Notes: generated by a model from the sequence alone, not told the origin. Shown: positions 51,405 to 59,940, counted from the stretch's first letter. The stretch is 64,000 bases of DNA from Brevibacillus fortis (GCF_003013395.1 NZ_PXZM01000016.1:1-64000), one strand, 5' to 3'. Program-made: numbers and translations.

Positions 51405-52745
51405 TTTAATTTCGACAGAGAATGTACCTTGAAGTCGTTCAGGAAAGTTCGACAAAGTAAAAGAATAGTGAGTAGGCATGCCTTTGTTTGTCTTTCGTTT
51501 GTACAGTATGGAATAGTTTTGAATCGATTCATCTGAAGAGGCAGAAGAACTGGTGCCTTGCACGTATTCATATTCATTTCCCAAATCGTCGGTAAAGTTA
51601 TTCCCAAGGAAGATATGCGAATGGTAATCTTGTGGCGGCACCTTCAAAGAAAAATCCATGCCAACAACATCGTCGACTTGCCGCAGAGCTGTTAATTTCA
51701 TACGATCATTGGGGACTTTTGTTAATGTTCCTGTCTGCGCATCGATCACGATCTGTAGTTGATCTTTATCCAGAGCACGAATGCCATTGGCTTTGAGGTA
51801 GAGCTTCTCGGGCTCCACAAAATAAATGCTCTCCAAATGGTATACCTTCCCGTTTTCTCCGTTGTCACGAACTGGAACGCCATTCCCCCAAAAAGCGAAA
51901 GTTTGCCCTTTTTCATCCACGAGTCTTAGCTTATCAAAATCAAACACGTGTTTTTTATTGGCCGGATCAAACCGAATACTTACTTCTGATTGTGTAGGGA
52001 AAACCGCGATTTGTTCAATCGTAAAACGCTGTCCGTCAACCGTGACCTCCTTCATCACTGGGTACTCTTTTGTCTGTAGCGTCTTATACTTGCTTTTGTC
52101 GATCGTAAAGTCAATCATCACAGGAGTTACTTGTTTGATGTTATCGATTTCCAGTGTGACTTTTGCGGTTAGTGCATCAGGTATTTCAGTCGCTTCGTTG
52201 ATAATGATATCAAGACGGTTTTGGGTCGTAGCGTCTTCAGTGCCCATCCTTGACCAGGAAACACCATACTCCCACTCTTTCCCTGATTGATCAAACAACT
52301 CGATTCTGTCCAATGCTACTTCTTTATCGTTGCCATTATTCTTCAAGGTATAAAAGAGGAGCATCCGTTTTTCATCTGCCAATGCCTGATCGATTGTGAA
52401 AGTCACACCCTCAAGTGAGCCACTGGCATCAATATTTTGGACGAGATTGTTTTCCGCGGCCAATCGTAAGCCTTTGTCATCATGAAGGAACTCCACGATC
52501 CGCTCCATCCCGGGAATCGTACTGACATAAGCAGCAATCGCGGGAGAAAGACGAATGGAAAAAATAAAAACAAGAACAAACGAGCAGGCAACCAGACCCG
52601 AACTAATGCGAATCCAACGCTGGCGGGTCTGTTTTTTTCTCAGCTCTTTTGCTTGATCCATCCCGTTTCGAATGTACTGATCGATCTCAGGAGGAGCCAT
52701 GAATGGACTCCGATTATTTTTCTCATTATCATGCATGGAACTCAC
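51402..52745 (-). CDS. DUF4179 membrane protein, putative anti-sigma factor
   Basis: A 447-residue protein. An N-terminal cytosolic part of about 45 residues is followed by one membrane helix (about 48-70, WIRISSGLVACSFVLVFIFS) and a large extracellular beta-rich domain, the DUF4179 arrangement. Such proteins are encoded directly after ECF sigma factors and are thought to hold them at the membrane. The GTG start overlaps the sigma gene stop as GTGA, giving translational coupling. Direct sigma binding is inferred from context only. Confidence 0.82.
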   Translation of the reverse strand: MSSMHDNEKNNRSPFMAPPEIDQYIRNGMDQAKELRKKQTRQRWIRISSGLVACSFVLVFIFSIRLSPAIAAYVSTIPGMERIVEFLHDDKGLRLAAENNLVQNIDASGSLEGVTFTIDQALADEKRMLLFYTLKNNGNDKEVALDRIELFDQSGKEWEYGVSWSRMGTEDATTQNRLDIIINEATEIPDALTAKVTLEIDNIKQVTPVMIDFTIDKSKYKTLQTKEYPVMKEVTVDGQRFTIEQIAVFPTQSEVSIRFDPANKKHVFDFDKLRLVDEKGQTFAFWGNGVPVRDNGENGKVYHLESIYFVEPEKLYLKANGIRALDKDQLQIVIDAQTGTLTKVPNDRMKLTALRQVDDVVGMDFSLKVPPQDYHSHIFLGNNFTDDLGNEYEYVQGTSSSASSDESIQNYSILYKRKTNKGMPTHYSFTLSNFPERLQGTFSVEIK

Positions 52746-53266
52746 CAGCCTTTCCCGAGGTCTTTTCGAAGTGCACCCAAAGCCTTATGCAGCCAGGTTT
52801 TGATGGTACCTTCCGGTTGACCGAGTACCTGTGCAATATCGCGTATGGTCCGATCTTCGAAATATTTCAAAATAATAATGCGGCGATAATGCGGGCTCAG
52901 GCGAGCGAGAGCCTCTTCGATTTGGATACGTTCAATGTTTTGCTCGTCCATATGAGTACTCACACGTTCGACAGCGTCTTCCACCATGGGATCCAAAACG
53001 AGCCGTTTCCGACGTTTTTGTTCATCCAGACAAATATGAATAAGGATTCGCGTCAGCCATGTTCGAAAATACGCAGGCTGTTTCAACCGTGCCAGCTTGA
53101 GATAGGAACGGCACGTCGTTTCCTGAATAGCTTCTAATGCATCTGTCTCATTACGGAGAAAGGCGTAGGCGATTTTATACAGTTGTTCTTTATGGAGGCT
53201 GACGAGTTGAAAAAAGGCATCATCATCCCCATTTTTTGCGTGCGAAACGAGCTGTTCAAGATTCAC
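52742..53266 (-). CDS. ECF sigma factor
   Basis: A 174-residue extracytoplasmic-function sigma-70 factor with only regions 2 and 4. Region 2 includes FLRNETDALEAIQET and YFRTWLTRILIHICLDEQ; region 4 includes LSPHYRRIIILKYFED and the recognition helix QPEGTIKTWLHKAL. It is closest in style to B. subtilis SigV/SigI-neighbour ECF factors of the SigW/SigX group. A promoter with ECF-type elements lies 22 bp upstream, suggesting autoregulation. SD AGGAGGGGG. Confidence 0.93.
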   Translation of the reverse strand: MNLEQLVSHAKNGDDDAFFQLVSLHKEQLYKIAYAFLRNETDALEAIQETTCRSYLKLARLKQPAYFRTWLTRILIHICLDEQKRRKRLVLDPMVEDAVERVSTHMDEQNIERIQIEEALARLSPHYRRIIILKYFEDRTIRDIAQVLGQPEGTIKTWLHKALGALRKDLGKGW

Positions 53267-53287
53267 TTTTTCCCCCTCCTATACCAT

Positions 53288-53316
53288 TAGACGGTGCAGA
53301 TGCCAAAACGGTTTTA
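53288..53316 (-). promoter_or_regulatory. ECF-type promoter upstream of the sigma gene
   Basis: On the minus strand TAAAACC (53316-53310), 16-bp spacer, CGTCTA (53293-53288). The AAC-type -35 and CGTC -10 match promoters used by SigW/SigX-type factors. The leader would be only about 15 nt. Confidence 0.65.
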
Positions 53317-53410
53317 CTAAAATGTCAGCAACTCTCTTTTGTCTTGAACCAATCGCCCGTCCACTGCTTACTGTAAAAGAAAGAAGTGTGTAGGGGTGGG
53401 GTGCAGGTGG

Positions 53411-53623
53411 ATGTGGATCAAATGGGTTACGGTTCATGAATCGTATGGCCTCCCGCGGATTGTTCAGGAATATCGGAGTTATTTAGAAATGAAAGGAATT
53501 TCTGTCAGGCTTTTGTTCAGACAGACCAAAAAAGCAGGGCATGTGTATACACTGCAAGTACCGCTAGCTCATGAGGAGCAAGCAAAGGCGCTGCTACGGG
53601 ATTTTCAGAACACCTTGAAATAA
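53411..53623 (+). CDS. Small hypothetical protein upstream of splB
   Basis: A 70-residue soluble protein: VTVHESYGLPRIVQEYRSYLEMKG, then a basic strand, and a C-terminal LAHEEQAKALLRDFQ helix. The alternating pattern resembles small alpha/beta proteins of the DUF2007 type, but I do not recognise it with confidence. It is not SplA. The start is uncertain: ATG 53411 or GTG 53396, both behind a G-rich stretch. It lies 70 bp before splB, in the same direction. Confidence 0.6.
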   Translation: MWIKWVTVHESYGLPRIVQEYRSYLEMKGISVRLLFRQTKKAGHVYTLQVPLAHEEQAKALLRDFQNTLK

Positions 53624-53691
53624 CGGTCACAGCCATACTTCCCCTAACGTTTGGCCGAATGGCTCGGGCATACTAGCTGAAAGGGGGATTG

Positions 53692-54771
53692 ATGGCGATG
53701 GGAACGACCCTTTTGGAGAGACCTGAAAAAACGGAGCAGAAAGGCAGCAAGCTGTTTGTTCCGGATTATATTTTCGTCGAGCCAAATGCACTGAATTATC
53801 CACTCGGTCAAGAGTTGTATCGTCGTTTTCAAACGAAAGGGATTCCGATGCAGATGACGACCAGTCATAATCAGGTACGCGGCATCCCCGGGGACACAGA
53901 AGTGGAGAAATATCGCAATGCGAAGCGGACGCTGGTCATCGGTGTACGCAAGACGTTGAAGTTCGAGACCTCCAAGCCTTCCGCAGAATATGCCATTCCA
54001 CTGGCTACAGGATGTGCTGCCCACTGTCACTATTGCTATTTGAACACCAATATCGGGACCAAGCCTTATGTTCGTGTGTACGTCAATACGGATGAGATTC
54101 TTGCGCAGGCCGAAAAATATATTCTAGAACGCCCGGGTGAAATCACTCGTTTTGAGGCAGCCTGTACTTCCGATCCGGTTAGCATTGAGCATATTTCGGG
54201 CAATCTGAAACGGGCGATTGAGTTTATGGGTCAGCAGCAGTTTGGGAGGTTGCGCTTTGTGACCAAGTTTCACCACGTGGATTCCTTGCTGGATGCCAAA
54301 CACAACAAGCATACCCGATTTCGCTTCAGTATGAATGCTGACTATGTCATCAGAAATTTCGAGCCAGGAACTTCCAGCTTTCATCAGCGACTGGAGGCAG
54401 CAGGGAAGGTTGCCAAAGCCGGTTATCCGCTCGGCTTTATTTTAGCGCCTTTATATTGGTTTGACGGATGGGAAGCGGGGTATACCGATTTGCTGGAAAG
54501 GCTGCGTTCGCAGTTGGTTCCCGAAGCGATGGAGGATTTGACGTTTGAGCTGATCCAGCACCGTTTTACCAAGATCGCCAAAAGCTTGATTCTCCAGCGC
54601 TATCCGAAAACGAAGCTTGCGATGAAAGAAGAAGAGCGCAAGTACAAATGGGGGAAATACGGGAAAGGGAAGTATGTCTATCCTGACATCCAAGCCAAGG
54701 CTTTGCAGGCCCATTTGGAAAGTGAAATTGCCCGACTGTTTCCGCAGGCACGCGTTGAATATTTTACCTAA
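53692..54771 (+). CDS. splB: Spore photoproduct lyase
   Basis: A 359-residue radical SAM enzyme that reverses the thymine dimer 'spore photoproduct' in DNA during germination. The cluster cysteines are C108, C112 and C115 (CAAHCHYCY), and the hydrogen-donor cysteine is C158 in EAACTSD, equal to C141 of the B. subtilis enzyme. Most of the chain aligns with B. subtilis SplB, to the terminal EYFT. Start choice among TTG 53689, ATG 53692 and ATG 53698 is open; SD AAAGGGGG favours the last two. Confidence 0.96.
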   Translation: MAMGTTLLERPEKTEQKGSKLFVPDYIFVEPNALNYPLGQELYRRFQTKGIPMQMTTSHNQVRGIPGDTEVEKYRNAKRTLVIGVRKTLKFETSKPSAEYAIPLATGCAAHCHYCYLNTNIGTKPYVRVYVNTDEILAQAEKYILERPGEITRFEAACTSDPVSIEHISGNLKRAIEFMGQQQFGRLRFVTKFHHVDSLLDAKHNKHTRFRFSMNADYVIRNFEPGTSSFHQRLEAAGKVAKAGYPLGFILAPLYWFDGWEAGYTDLLERLRSQLVPEAMEDLTFELIQHRFTKIAKSLILQRYPKTKLAMKEEERKYKWGKYGKGKYVYPDIQAKALQAHLESEIARLFPQARVEYFT

Positions 54772-54777
54772 GAATCG

Positions 54778-54808
54778 AACTGCTCTTGATGAAGAGCAGT
54801 TTTTCTTT
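54778..54808 (+). terminator. Terminator of splB
   Basis: AACTGCTCTT/AAGAGCAGTT with a GATG loop, then TTTCTTTT. Confidence 0.92.
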
Positions 54809-54856
54809 TGGAAAGAAGAGGTGCCATATGATACCAACCGACACAATGCGAATGTT

Positions 54857-54886
54857 TTCGACAAACGCTTACACACATGCTACAAT
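54857..54886 (+). promoter_or_regulatory. Promoter of the deoxynucleoside kinase pair
   Basis: TTCGAC (54857-54862), 18-bp spacer, TACAAT (54881-54886), about 40 bp before the first kinase start. Confidence 0.55.
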
Positions 54887-54926
54887 ATGGAGTGCTCTCA
54901 TTTTCTTGAAAGGAATCGAAGCATAC

Positions 54927-55568
54927 ATGAAGTCCATATTGATTACCGTTGAGGGACCTATTGGTATTGGGAAAACCTCTTTATCGCGGGAACTAAGTCG
55001 TGCATGCAACTTGCAGCTACTGGAAGAAATCGTCAACGAAAACCCATTCCTAGGTAAATTTTATGAAAATATTGCCGAATGGAGCTTTCAGCTCGAAATG
55101 TTTTTCCTCTGCAATCGTTACAAGCAGTTGCAAGATATTCATTCACAGTTCCTGAATCAAGGTATTTCCGTTGTTTCTGATTACAATATTTTCAAAAATA
55201 CGATTTTTGCCAAACGGACGTTACAAGGAGATAACCTGCCAAAGTACCTCAAAATTTATGATATCCTGACAGAGGATTTGCCTCAGGCACATTTGGTGAT
55301 CTACATGACAGCTTCGATTGAGACCGTGATGAAGCGGATTGCGATGCGAGATCGTGAAATGGAGCGCAGCATGGATATTACCTATATGGAGAACCTGATT
55401 GCTGACTACAACGAGTTTATGGAAGCGTTTGAAAAGCATCATCCGGATACGCCTGTCATCAAATTTAATTGTGACGATTTAGATTTTGTACATAGACCAG
55501 AAGACTTGAAATATGTACTGGATCGAATTGCGCCACGGATTCAAGAGTTGATGGGCCAAGAAGTATAG
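54927..55568 (+). CDS. Deoxynucleoside kinase (dAK/dCK-like)
   Basis: A 213-residue deoxynucleoside kinase of the bacterial dCK/dGK family, salvaging deoxyadenosine or deoxycytidine with ATP. P-loop EGPIGIGKTS (9-18), the ERS/DYN-type base-recognition region and a lid with MRDREMERS are visible. ATG 54927 follows AAAGGA; the upstream frame lies within the splB terminator. It forms a tandem pair with the next gene, as dck and dgk do in B. subtilis. Confidence 0.88.
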   Translation: MKSILITVEGPIGIGKTSLSRELSRACNLQLLEEIVNENPFLGKFYENIAEWSFQLEMFFLCNRYKQLQDIHSQFLNQGISVVSDYNIFKNTIFAKRTLQGDNLPKYLKIYDILTEDLPQAHLVIYMTASIETVMKRIAMRDREMERSMDITYMENLIADYNEFMEAFEKHHPDTPVIKFNCDDLDFVHRPEDLKYVLDRIAPRIQELMGQEV

Positions 55569-55610
55569 GGAACGAAGGAAAAGTAAGCATGGGGATAAGG
55601 AGTTGCGTAC

Positions 55611-56303
55611 ATGTCGAGGTTTCAGAACAGCACGCTTCGTGAAAAATACGGGATACCGAGCAACGCAGTGATTACGATCGGGGGAACAGTAGGGGTAGGA
55701 AAATCCACCTTTACACACGCCTTGGCAGATCAGCTCGGATTTCGTGTGTCCGTAGAGAAGGTTGACAATAACCCCTATTTGGGACGTTACTATAACGATT
55801 TATCACGTTGGGGCTTTCATTTGCAAATTTTCTTCTTGGCAGAACGCTTTAAGGAACAAAAACGGATGTTTGATTATGGTGGCGGTTTTGTCCAAGATCG
55901 CTCAATTTATGAGGATACCGGGATTTTTGCCCGCATGCTGTACGAGCAAGGCAACATGACAGAAGAAGATTACCGCACTTATACAGAACTTTTTGAAGCG
56001 ATGGTCATGACGCCTTACTTCCCGCACCCGGATATTTTGATCTATTTGGAGGGAAGCTTCGATGATATTGTTGGCCGCGTAAAAGAACGGGGCCGTCCGA
56101 TGGAGCAACAAACTCCGGTGGATTACTGGCAGGACTTGTTTGGCCGCTATGACAGCTGGATTGCCTCCTTTACTTCTTGTCCGATTTTGCGGGTCAATAT
56201 CAACGAATATGATGTTGTAGAGGACCCATCCTCGGTGGAGAGCATTATTGCTCGGGCAGCTGAAAAAATTCGGATTGGACGAGCTACCCGATTTTCATCC
56301 TAG
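55611..56303 (+). CDS. Deoxynucleoside kinase (dGK-like)
   Basis: A 230-residue paralogue of the preceding kinase. P-loop GGTVGVGKST, the DRSIYED catalytic/base-recognition motif and the lid KERGRPMEQ are clear. The DRS motif fits deoxyguanosine or deoxyadenosine kinases of this family. It starts 42 bp after its partner and the two should act in purine deoxynucleoside salvage. Confidence 0.88.
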   Translation: MSRFQNSTLREKYGIPSNAVITIGGTVGVGKSTFTHALADQLGFRVSVEKVDNNPYLGRYYNDLSRWGFHLQIFFLAERFKEQKRMFDYGGGFVQDRSIYEDTGIFARMLYEQGNMTEEDYRTYTELFEAMVMTPYFPHPDILIYLEGSFDDIVGRVKERGRPMEQQTPVDYWQDLFGRYDSWIASFTSCPILRVNINEYDVVEDPSSVESIIARAAEKIRIGRATRFSS

Positions 56304-56321
56304 TATTGCTTCACAATAACA

Positions 56322-56374
56322 GAGCACCCCTGCATTTTGCCGACAAGAGGCGGAAGCAGGGGTGCTTTGCTTTT
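56322..56374. terminator. Bidirectional terminator
   Basis: AGCACCCCTGC pairs perfectly with GCAGGGGTGCT around a 20-nt loop; T-rich after, A-rich before. It separates the kinases from the converging TetR gene. Confidence 0.88.
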
Positions 56375-56963
56375 ATTTTGCGCGAAATCCTTCCAAGAGA
56401 AGGGTTATCGCTGTTGAAATTTCCTTAAGGGACTTCTCATGATCAGGCGTCTCCGAAATCCAGAGCACGGCTTCGTTCATCGCACCAGACAGCAAATGCG
56501 TCAGAGCGTCGATGGAAACGGGACGTAGGTATCCTTGCTCCTGCATCGTTAGAAGCTGCTCCCTGAGATGGCGCATGGAGTTTTCCTCGTCCATCCGGCG
56601 CCACGTTTCCCACCCAATGACAGAAGGGCCATCGATAAGCAGAATCCGCTTGTTGTGATGTTCGACGGCCGAGGAGACAAAGGCCAAGCAGCCCAAGATC
56701 AATTGTTGCCAAGGATCCTCACTTTTCGCAGCTTCAGCTTCTACGCGATCTCCGATTTCTTTTTGGACAGAAGCCAATACTGCCTGAAATAATCCTTCTT
56801 TGCTGCCAAAATGATGGTACAGTGCGCCCCGGGTCACCCCTGCTTGCTTAACGATGTCTTCCATGGCGGCATCCGCATAGCCTTGCTTGGAGAACATCTC
56901 TCTTGCCACTTCGATCAGCTTTTGCATCGTCTGCTGTTTTTGCTCTGCTTTGGACATCTTCAT
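56373..56963 (-). CDS. TetR/AcrR-family regulator
   Basis: A 196-residue TetR-family repressor. The helix-turn-helix (about 10-56) includes AAMEDIVKQAGVTRGALYHHFGSKEGLF. The rest is an all-helical ligand domain of the C_6/AcrR type. It is the second gene of a two-gene operon behind the VOC protein, and a palindrome in that operon's promoter suggests it represses itself and the VOC gene. SD AAGGAG. Confidence 0.92.
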   Translation of the reverse strand: MKMSKAEQKQQTMQKLIEVAREMFSKQGYADAAMEDIVKQAGVTRGALYHHFGSKEGLFQAVLASVQKEIGDRVEAEAAKSEDPWQQLILGCLAFVSSAVEHHNKRILLIDGPSVIGWETWRRMDEENSMRHLREQLLTMQEQGYLRPVSIDALTHLLSGAMNEAVLWISETPDHEKSLKEISTAITLLLEGFRAK

Positions 56964-56996
56964 GCTGTACGATCTCCTTACTTATTTTATGTCAGA

Positions 56997-57422
56997 TTAG
57001 ACAGAGTCAACATAGCTGTCAGCAAATGCTTCAGAAGGCGGGATTACTTTTATAATATCGAGCAAAATGCCATTTGGATCGGATGTAATAAAATGCCGCT
57101 GACCGAAATCCTCGTCTCTAATGTCGAGATGGAGTGGAAGACCTGCTTTCACAATGAGTCTCTCATACTCAGCGTCAACATCATCGACTTCGAAATTAAG
57201 GATAAGACCACCATCTGCTGGCTTTCGGAATCCTTGTGGAATCGTGGTATGAGAGGGATCTAAGATGGCTAGCTCAAATGCCGGAGTGCTGCTCTGATTT
57301 TGCAGGCTCACATACCAGTCTGCTTCAAAAACAAACTCAAATCCGAAGTGTTCACGATAAAACTTCGAGCTAGCCTCAACCTGTTCTGTCAAGATGACAG
57401 GATAAAAGCTGTTGACCTTCAT
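56997..57422 (-). CDS. VOC/glyoxalase-family protein
   Basis: A 141-residue protein of the vicinal-oxygen-chelate fold: two beta-alpha-beta-beta-beta modules, with [10 protein letters not shown] in the first and [18 protein letters not shown] in the second. Proteins of this kind include glyoxalase, bleomycin/fosfomycin resistance and dioxygenase-like enzymes; the substrate is not evident. The ATG 57422 follows GAAGGAGAG. It lies first in an operon with a TetR regulator, 33 bp upstream of it. Confidence 0.88.
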   Translation of the reverse strand: MKVNSFYPVILTEQVEASSKFYREHFGFEFVFEADWYVSLQNQSSTPAFELAILDPSHTTIPQGFRKPADGGLILNFEVDDVDAEYERLIVKAGLPLHLDIRDEDFGQRHFITSDPNGILLDIIKVIPPSEAFADSYVDSV

Positions 57423-57455
57423 TACAAATCTCTCCTTCACGATTGAATGAGGTAA

Positions 57456-57484
57456 ATTTAACATACATACAGAATGTATGTAAA
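57456..57484 (-). promoter_or_regulatory. Promoter of the VOC-tetR operon
   Basis: On the minus strand TTTACA (57484-57479), 17-bp spacer, TTAAAT (57461-57456). The spacer is filled by the operator palindrome. Confidence 0.7.
57461..57481. promoter_or_regulatory. TetR operator palindrome
   Basis: ACATACAT-ACAGA-ATGTATGT, perfect 8-bp arms with a 5-bp centre, located between the -35 and -10 elements. It resembles AcrR-type operators. Confidence 0.75.
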
Positions 57485-57552
57485 GTGATTCTTTTTAATA
57501 AAGCCATCCTACACTTTGCCGCACGCAAATCGGCTACGGATAAACCCCGCTG

Positions 57553-57561
57553 TGGTATAAT
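57553..57561 (+). promoter_or_regulatory. Extended -10 promoter of the methyltransferase gene
   Basis: TGGTATAAT, perfect TATAAT (57556-57561) with a TG extension, about 30 bp before the start codon. No strong -35. Confidence 0.55.
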
Positions 57562-57592
57562 AAGAACATCTTGGAATTAAAGGGGCTCAGAC

Positions 57593-58330
57593 ATGGCAGA
57601 AGAATGGTTTGAACGCAGCTTTCGCGAAGATTACGTGCTTGTGTATCGTCATAGGGACGATTCGGCAGCAGATGGAGAGATCGCTAATCTGTTGGAAAGA
57701 TTGCCGGTAAAGGACACAGGACGCGTACTTGATCTTTGCTGCGGGAGCGGGCGTCATTCGCGTGCGCTGGCTCGCCGGGGGTATGAAGTAGTTGGTGTGG
57801 ATTTGTCGCCTGTTCTCTTACAGTTGGCCGAGGAACAAAACACCTATCCACAGCTAAGTTTTGCCCGTTGTGACATGCGCGACATTCCGTTTCTCGAAGA
57901 ATTTGATATCGTGGTGAATTTGTTTACCAGCTTTGGGTATTTCTCCACAGATGAAGAAAATGCGAACGTTATTCGTAACATGGCGAAAGCGCTCAAAACA
58001 AACGGTGAAGTGGTTATCGATTTCTTAAATGCAGCGTACGTTATGGATAATCTCGTGCCGCACTCTACGAAGGAAGTCAGTGGAATGGTGATTCAGGAAG
58101 AACGCTGGATCCAGGATGGATTTGTCAAAAAGCGGATACTGATTTCTGACGAGTCGTCGAATGAACCGCGTGAGTATATGGAGCAGGTTCGCTTGTTTTC
58201 AGTTGAGCAAATGATAGCGATGCTTACAGAGGCTGGATTTGAACAAATTCAAGTATTTGGAAATTATCAGTTTGAGGAATATGTCGCGCAAGAATCACCT
58301 CGAATGATTTTTTATGCAGTGAAGCAATAG
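57593..58330 (+). CDS. Class I SAM-dependent methyltransferase
   Basis: A 245-residue methyltransferase. Motif I VLDLCCGSGRHS (about 44-55), the acidic GVDLSPV end of strand 2 and motif II with CDMRDI are visible. The C-terminal beta-strand region resembles small-molecule methyltransferases of the Methyltransf_25/11 type. The substrate is unknown. AAAGGGG precedes ATG 57593. Confidence 0.9.
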   Translation: MAEEWFERSFREDYVLVYRHRDDSAADGEIANLLERLPVKDTGRVLDLCCGSGRHSRALARRGYEVVGVDLSPVLLQLAEEQNTYPQLSFARCDMRDIPFLEEFDIVVNLFTSFGYFSTDEENANVIRNMAKALKTNGEVVIDFLNAAYVMDNLVPHSTKEVSGMVIQEERWIQDGFVKKRILISDESSNEPREYMEQVRLFSVEQMIAMLTEAGFEQIQVFGNYQFEEYVAQESPRMIFYAVKQ

Positions 58331-58405
58331 GGTGCGGATAACCTGTACGTCTCGTGAATATGATGGTGTAACAACCATTCATCGGGTAAAGGGGGCATTG
58401 CTAAA

Positions 58406-58690
58406 ATGAGCAAGCTGTCTTTGGAACAGGTCAAATTGTATTTGAGTAAGGTACCAGGCTGGAAGCTAGTAGAAGACCGAATGGCACTATCACGTACGTA
58501 CCACTGTCGTGACTTTTCCACTGCGATTAGCTTCGTAAACCGTGTGGCAGAGATGCTTGAGCATGACAATCAGCACGTGGAAATTCATCTGGCAGGTGGA
58601 ACGGTCACCTTTACGTTAGCAACCCGCGAGGCAAAAGGTTTAACCGGCAAAGATTTTGCGTTAGCTCAGACGATTAGCAAAGTAAGCTAA
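58406..58690 (+). CDS. Pterin-4a-carbinolamine dehydratase family protein, altered active site
   Basis: A 94-residue protein of the PCD/PhhB family, which dehydrates 4a-hydroxytetrahydrobiopterin. Fold landmarks are LSLEQVKLYL, GWKL, ISFVNRVAEM and the C-terminal KGLTGKDFALAQTI. However, the catalytic HHP motif reads HDN (53-55), and the position of the third catalytic histidine (TH before the GLT segment) reads TRE. Only one of the three usual histidines remains, so dehydratase activity is doubtful. No phenylalanine hydroxylase is nearby. SD AAAGGGGG with a 10-bp spacer. Confidence 0.82.
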   Translation: MSKLSLEQVKLYLSKVPGWKLVEDRMALSRTYHCRDFSTAISFVNRVAEMLEHDNQHVEIHLAGGTVTFTLATREAKGLTGKDFALAQTISKVS

Positions 58691-58701
58691 CAGGCAGAAG
58701 A

Positions 58702-58741
58702 GAAATAGCCGCTTCCCTCAGGCGAAGCGGTATTTCTTTTT
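58702..58741 (+). terminator. Terminator
   Basis: AAATA-CCGCTT stem with AAGCGG-TATTT, followed by CTTTTTGG. Confidence 0.82.
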
Positions 58742-58802
58742 GGCTTTTTAAGAGCTACTTTGTTATGATGGGCTGTATGAACCAATTCGGAGGGATTACA
58801 AG

Positions 58803-59123
58803 ATGGACATTCAGCAACACGAGCAATTGATTCAACTGTTGGCAGCGTATAAAAATCAAAAGGTTTCCGTGACTTTTACCCAATGGGATACAGAGAGTGA
58901 AGAAGAGGAAGAGGTTACACAGTTTCAAGCTCAGCTCCTTGAAATCAAGCTGACAGACAATGAATTTGAAGAAAAAGATCTCCTGCTCGTGTTTACGGCA
59001 GAAGACGGCGAAGAAATGGAAATCCTGATGGAGATTCCGGGTGATGAAGTGGATTTGGCTAGCTATGAGGAAGGCCATTTGCGTATTTTTGGAACAGAAG
59101 CGGAGATTGTTTTGCAAAAATGA
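58803..59123 (+). CDS. Small acidic hypothetical protein
   Basis: A 106-residue soluble protein, strongly acidic (a run of Glu near 35-42, many Asp/Glu throughout), with alternating strands such as VSVTFTQW and DLLLVFTAED. I recognise no family. Its stop codon overlaps the start of the DUF3109 gene (ATGA), so the two are translationally coupled and probably functionally linked. SD CGGAGGG. Confidence 0.75.
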   Translation: MDIQQHEQLIQLLAAYKNQKVSVTFTQWDTESEEEEEVTQFQAQLLEIKLTDNEFEEKDLLLVFTAEDGEEMEILMEIPGDEVDLASYEEGHLRIFGTEAEIVLQK

Positions 59124-59884
59124 AAACGAAGCGAGCTTTTCGTTATGTAGGTACGCCTGATCCCATGTCTGATAAAGAGGTGTACCACTGCGAAAAATAT
59201 ATAAAGAAAAACAAGCATTCCTTGGTGAGAGCGGGACAATATTTGGTTGATGTACCAGCACTCAATGCCTTGTTTCACTTGGACTGTTGGAATTGTGGGG
59301 CAGTTCATCGCGAGACCTGCTGCGAGGGTGGACAACCTTACGCCGTAGAAGAATGGCAGATTCCGATCATGGAGGGGGAGATCCCCTCTATCTCTGCTGG
59401 ACTCCTGGAAGAGTCTGAACGCAATCATTGGCTTCTTCATGGGGTTTGGGATCGTAATGAGACTCCAGGAACCATTCGCATGCGGCATGGCAATTGTCTT
59501 TTTTATCAAGAAAACAATGGGCGTTATGGCTGTGCGATCCATGCTTATGCCGAGCAGGCGGGGCGTGAAGTTGAGCCTCTCAAGCCATTTAGCTGTCAAC
59601 TGTATCCGATCGATTTGATTGATACAGGGGAGGGGATTCTGTTAACGGCGGTTACCAAAGAAACATCCTCCTTTTCCAGATGGGGTACAGATTATTTGGA
59701 GCAGTTTTACTGTGCCAGTCTAGAGCGTCGAAAGCTTGCCACGCATATAGATGACAAGCTGTTTGCTTTAGACGGCTATCGCCCAGCCTATGAGTGGAAT
59801 CTTCCTTTGTTACGTTACATTTTGCAAGAAGAGGCAGATAGAATGGAAGGCATACTGAAGAGTAGCTACCAATTGGAACGTTGA
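59120..59884 (+). CDS. DUF3109/YkgJ-type cysteine-cluster protein
   Basis: A 254-residue protein of the DUF3109 family with a YkgJ-like metal-binding cysteine set: CWNCGAVHRETCC, GNCLFY, YGCAIH and FSCQLYPI. The cysteines should hold zinc or an iron-sulfur cluster. Function is unknown; the family is widespread in Bacillales and Bacteroidota. It overlaps the preceding acidic protein gene by 4 bp. Confidence 0.85.
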   Translation: MKTKRAFRYVGTPDPMSDKEVYHCEKYIKKNKHSLVRAGQYLVDVPALNALFHLDCWNCGAVHRETCCEGGQPYAVEEWQIPIMEGEIPSISAGLLEESERNHWLLHGVWDRNETPGTIRMRHGNCLFYQENNGRYGCAIHAYAEQAGREVEPLKPFSCQLYPIDLIDTGEGILLTAVTKETSSFSRWGTDYLEQFYCASLERRKLATHIDDKLFALDGYRPAYEWNLPLLRYILQEEADRMEGILKSSYQLER

Positions 59885-59940
59885 ATGCCTTGTGATATGA
59901 TGATGTATGCATCAAGTAGATTGATAAAGGAGCAACAGCG

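Noticed and set aside
53669..53675. CATACTA as the -10 of a sigma-G promoter for splB
   Set aside because: The -10 is a good match, and splB is known to be forespore-expressed, but no -35 lies at the right distance and the leader would begin inside the SD.
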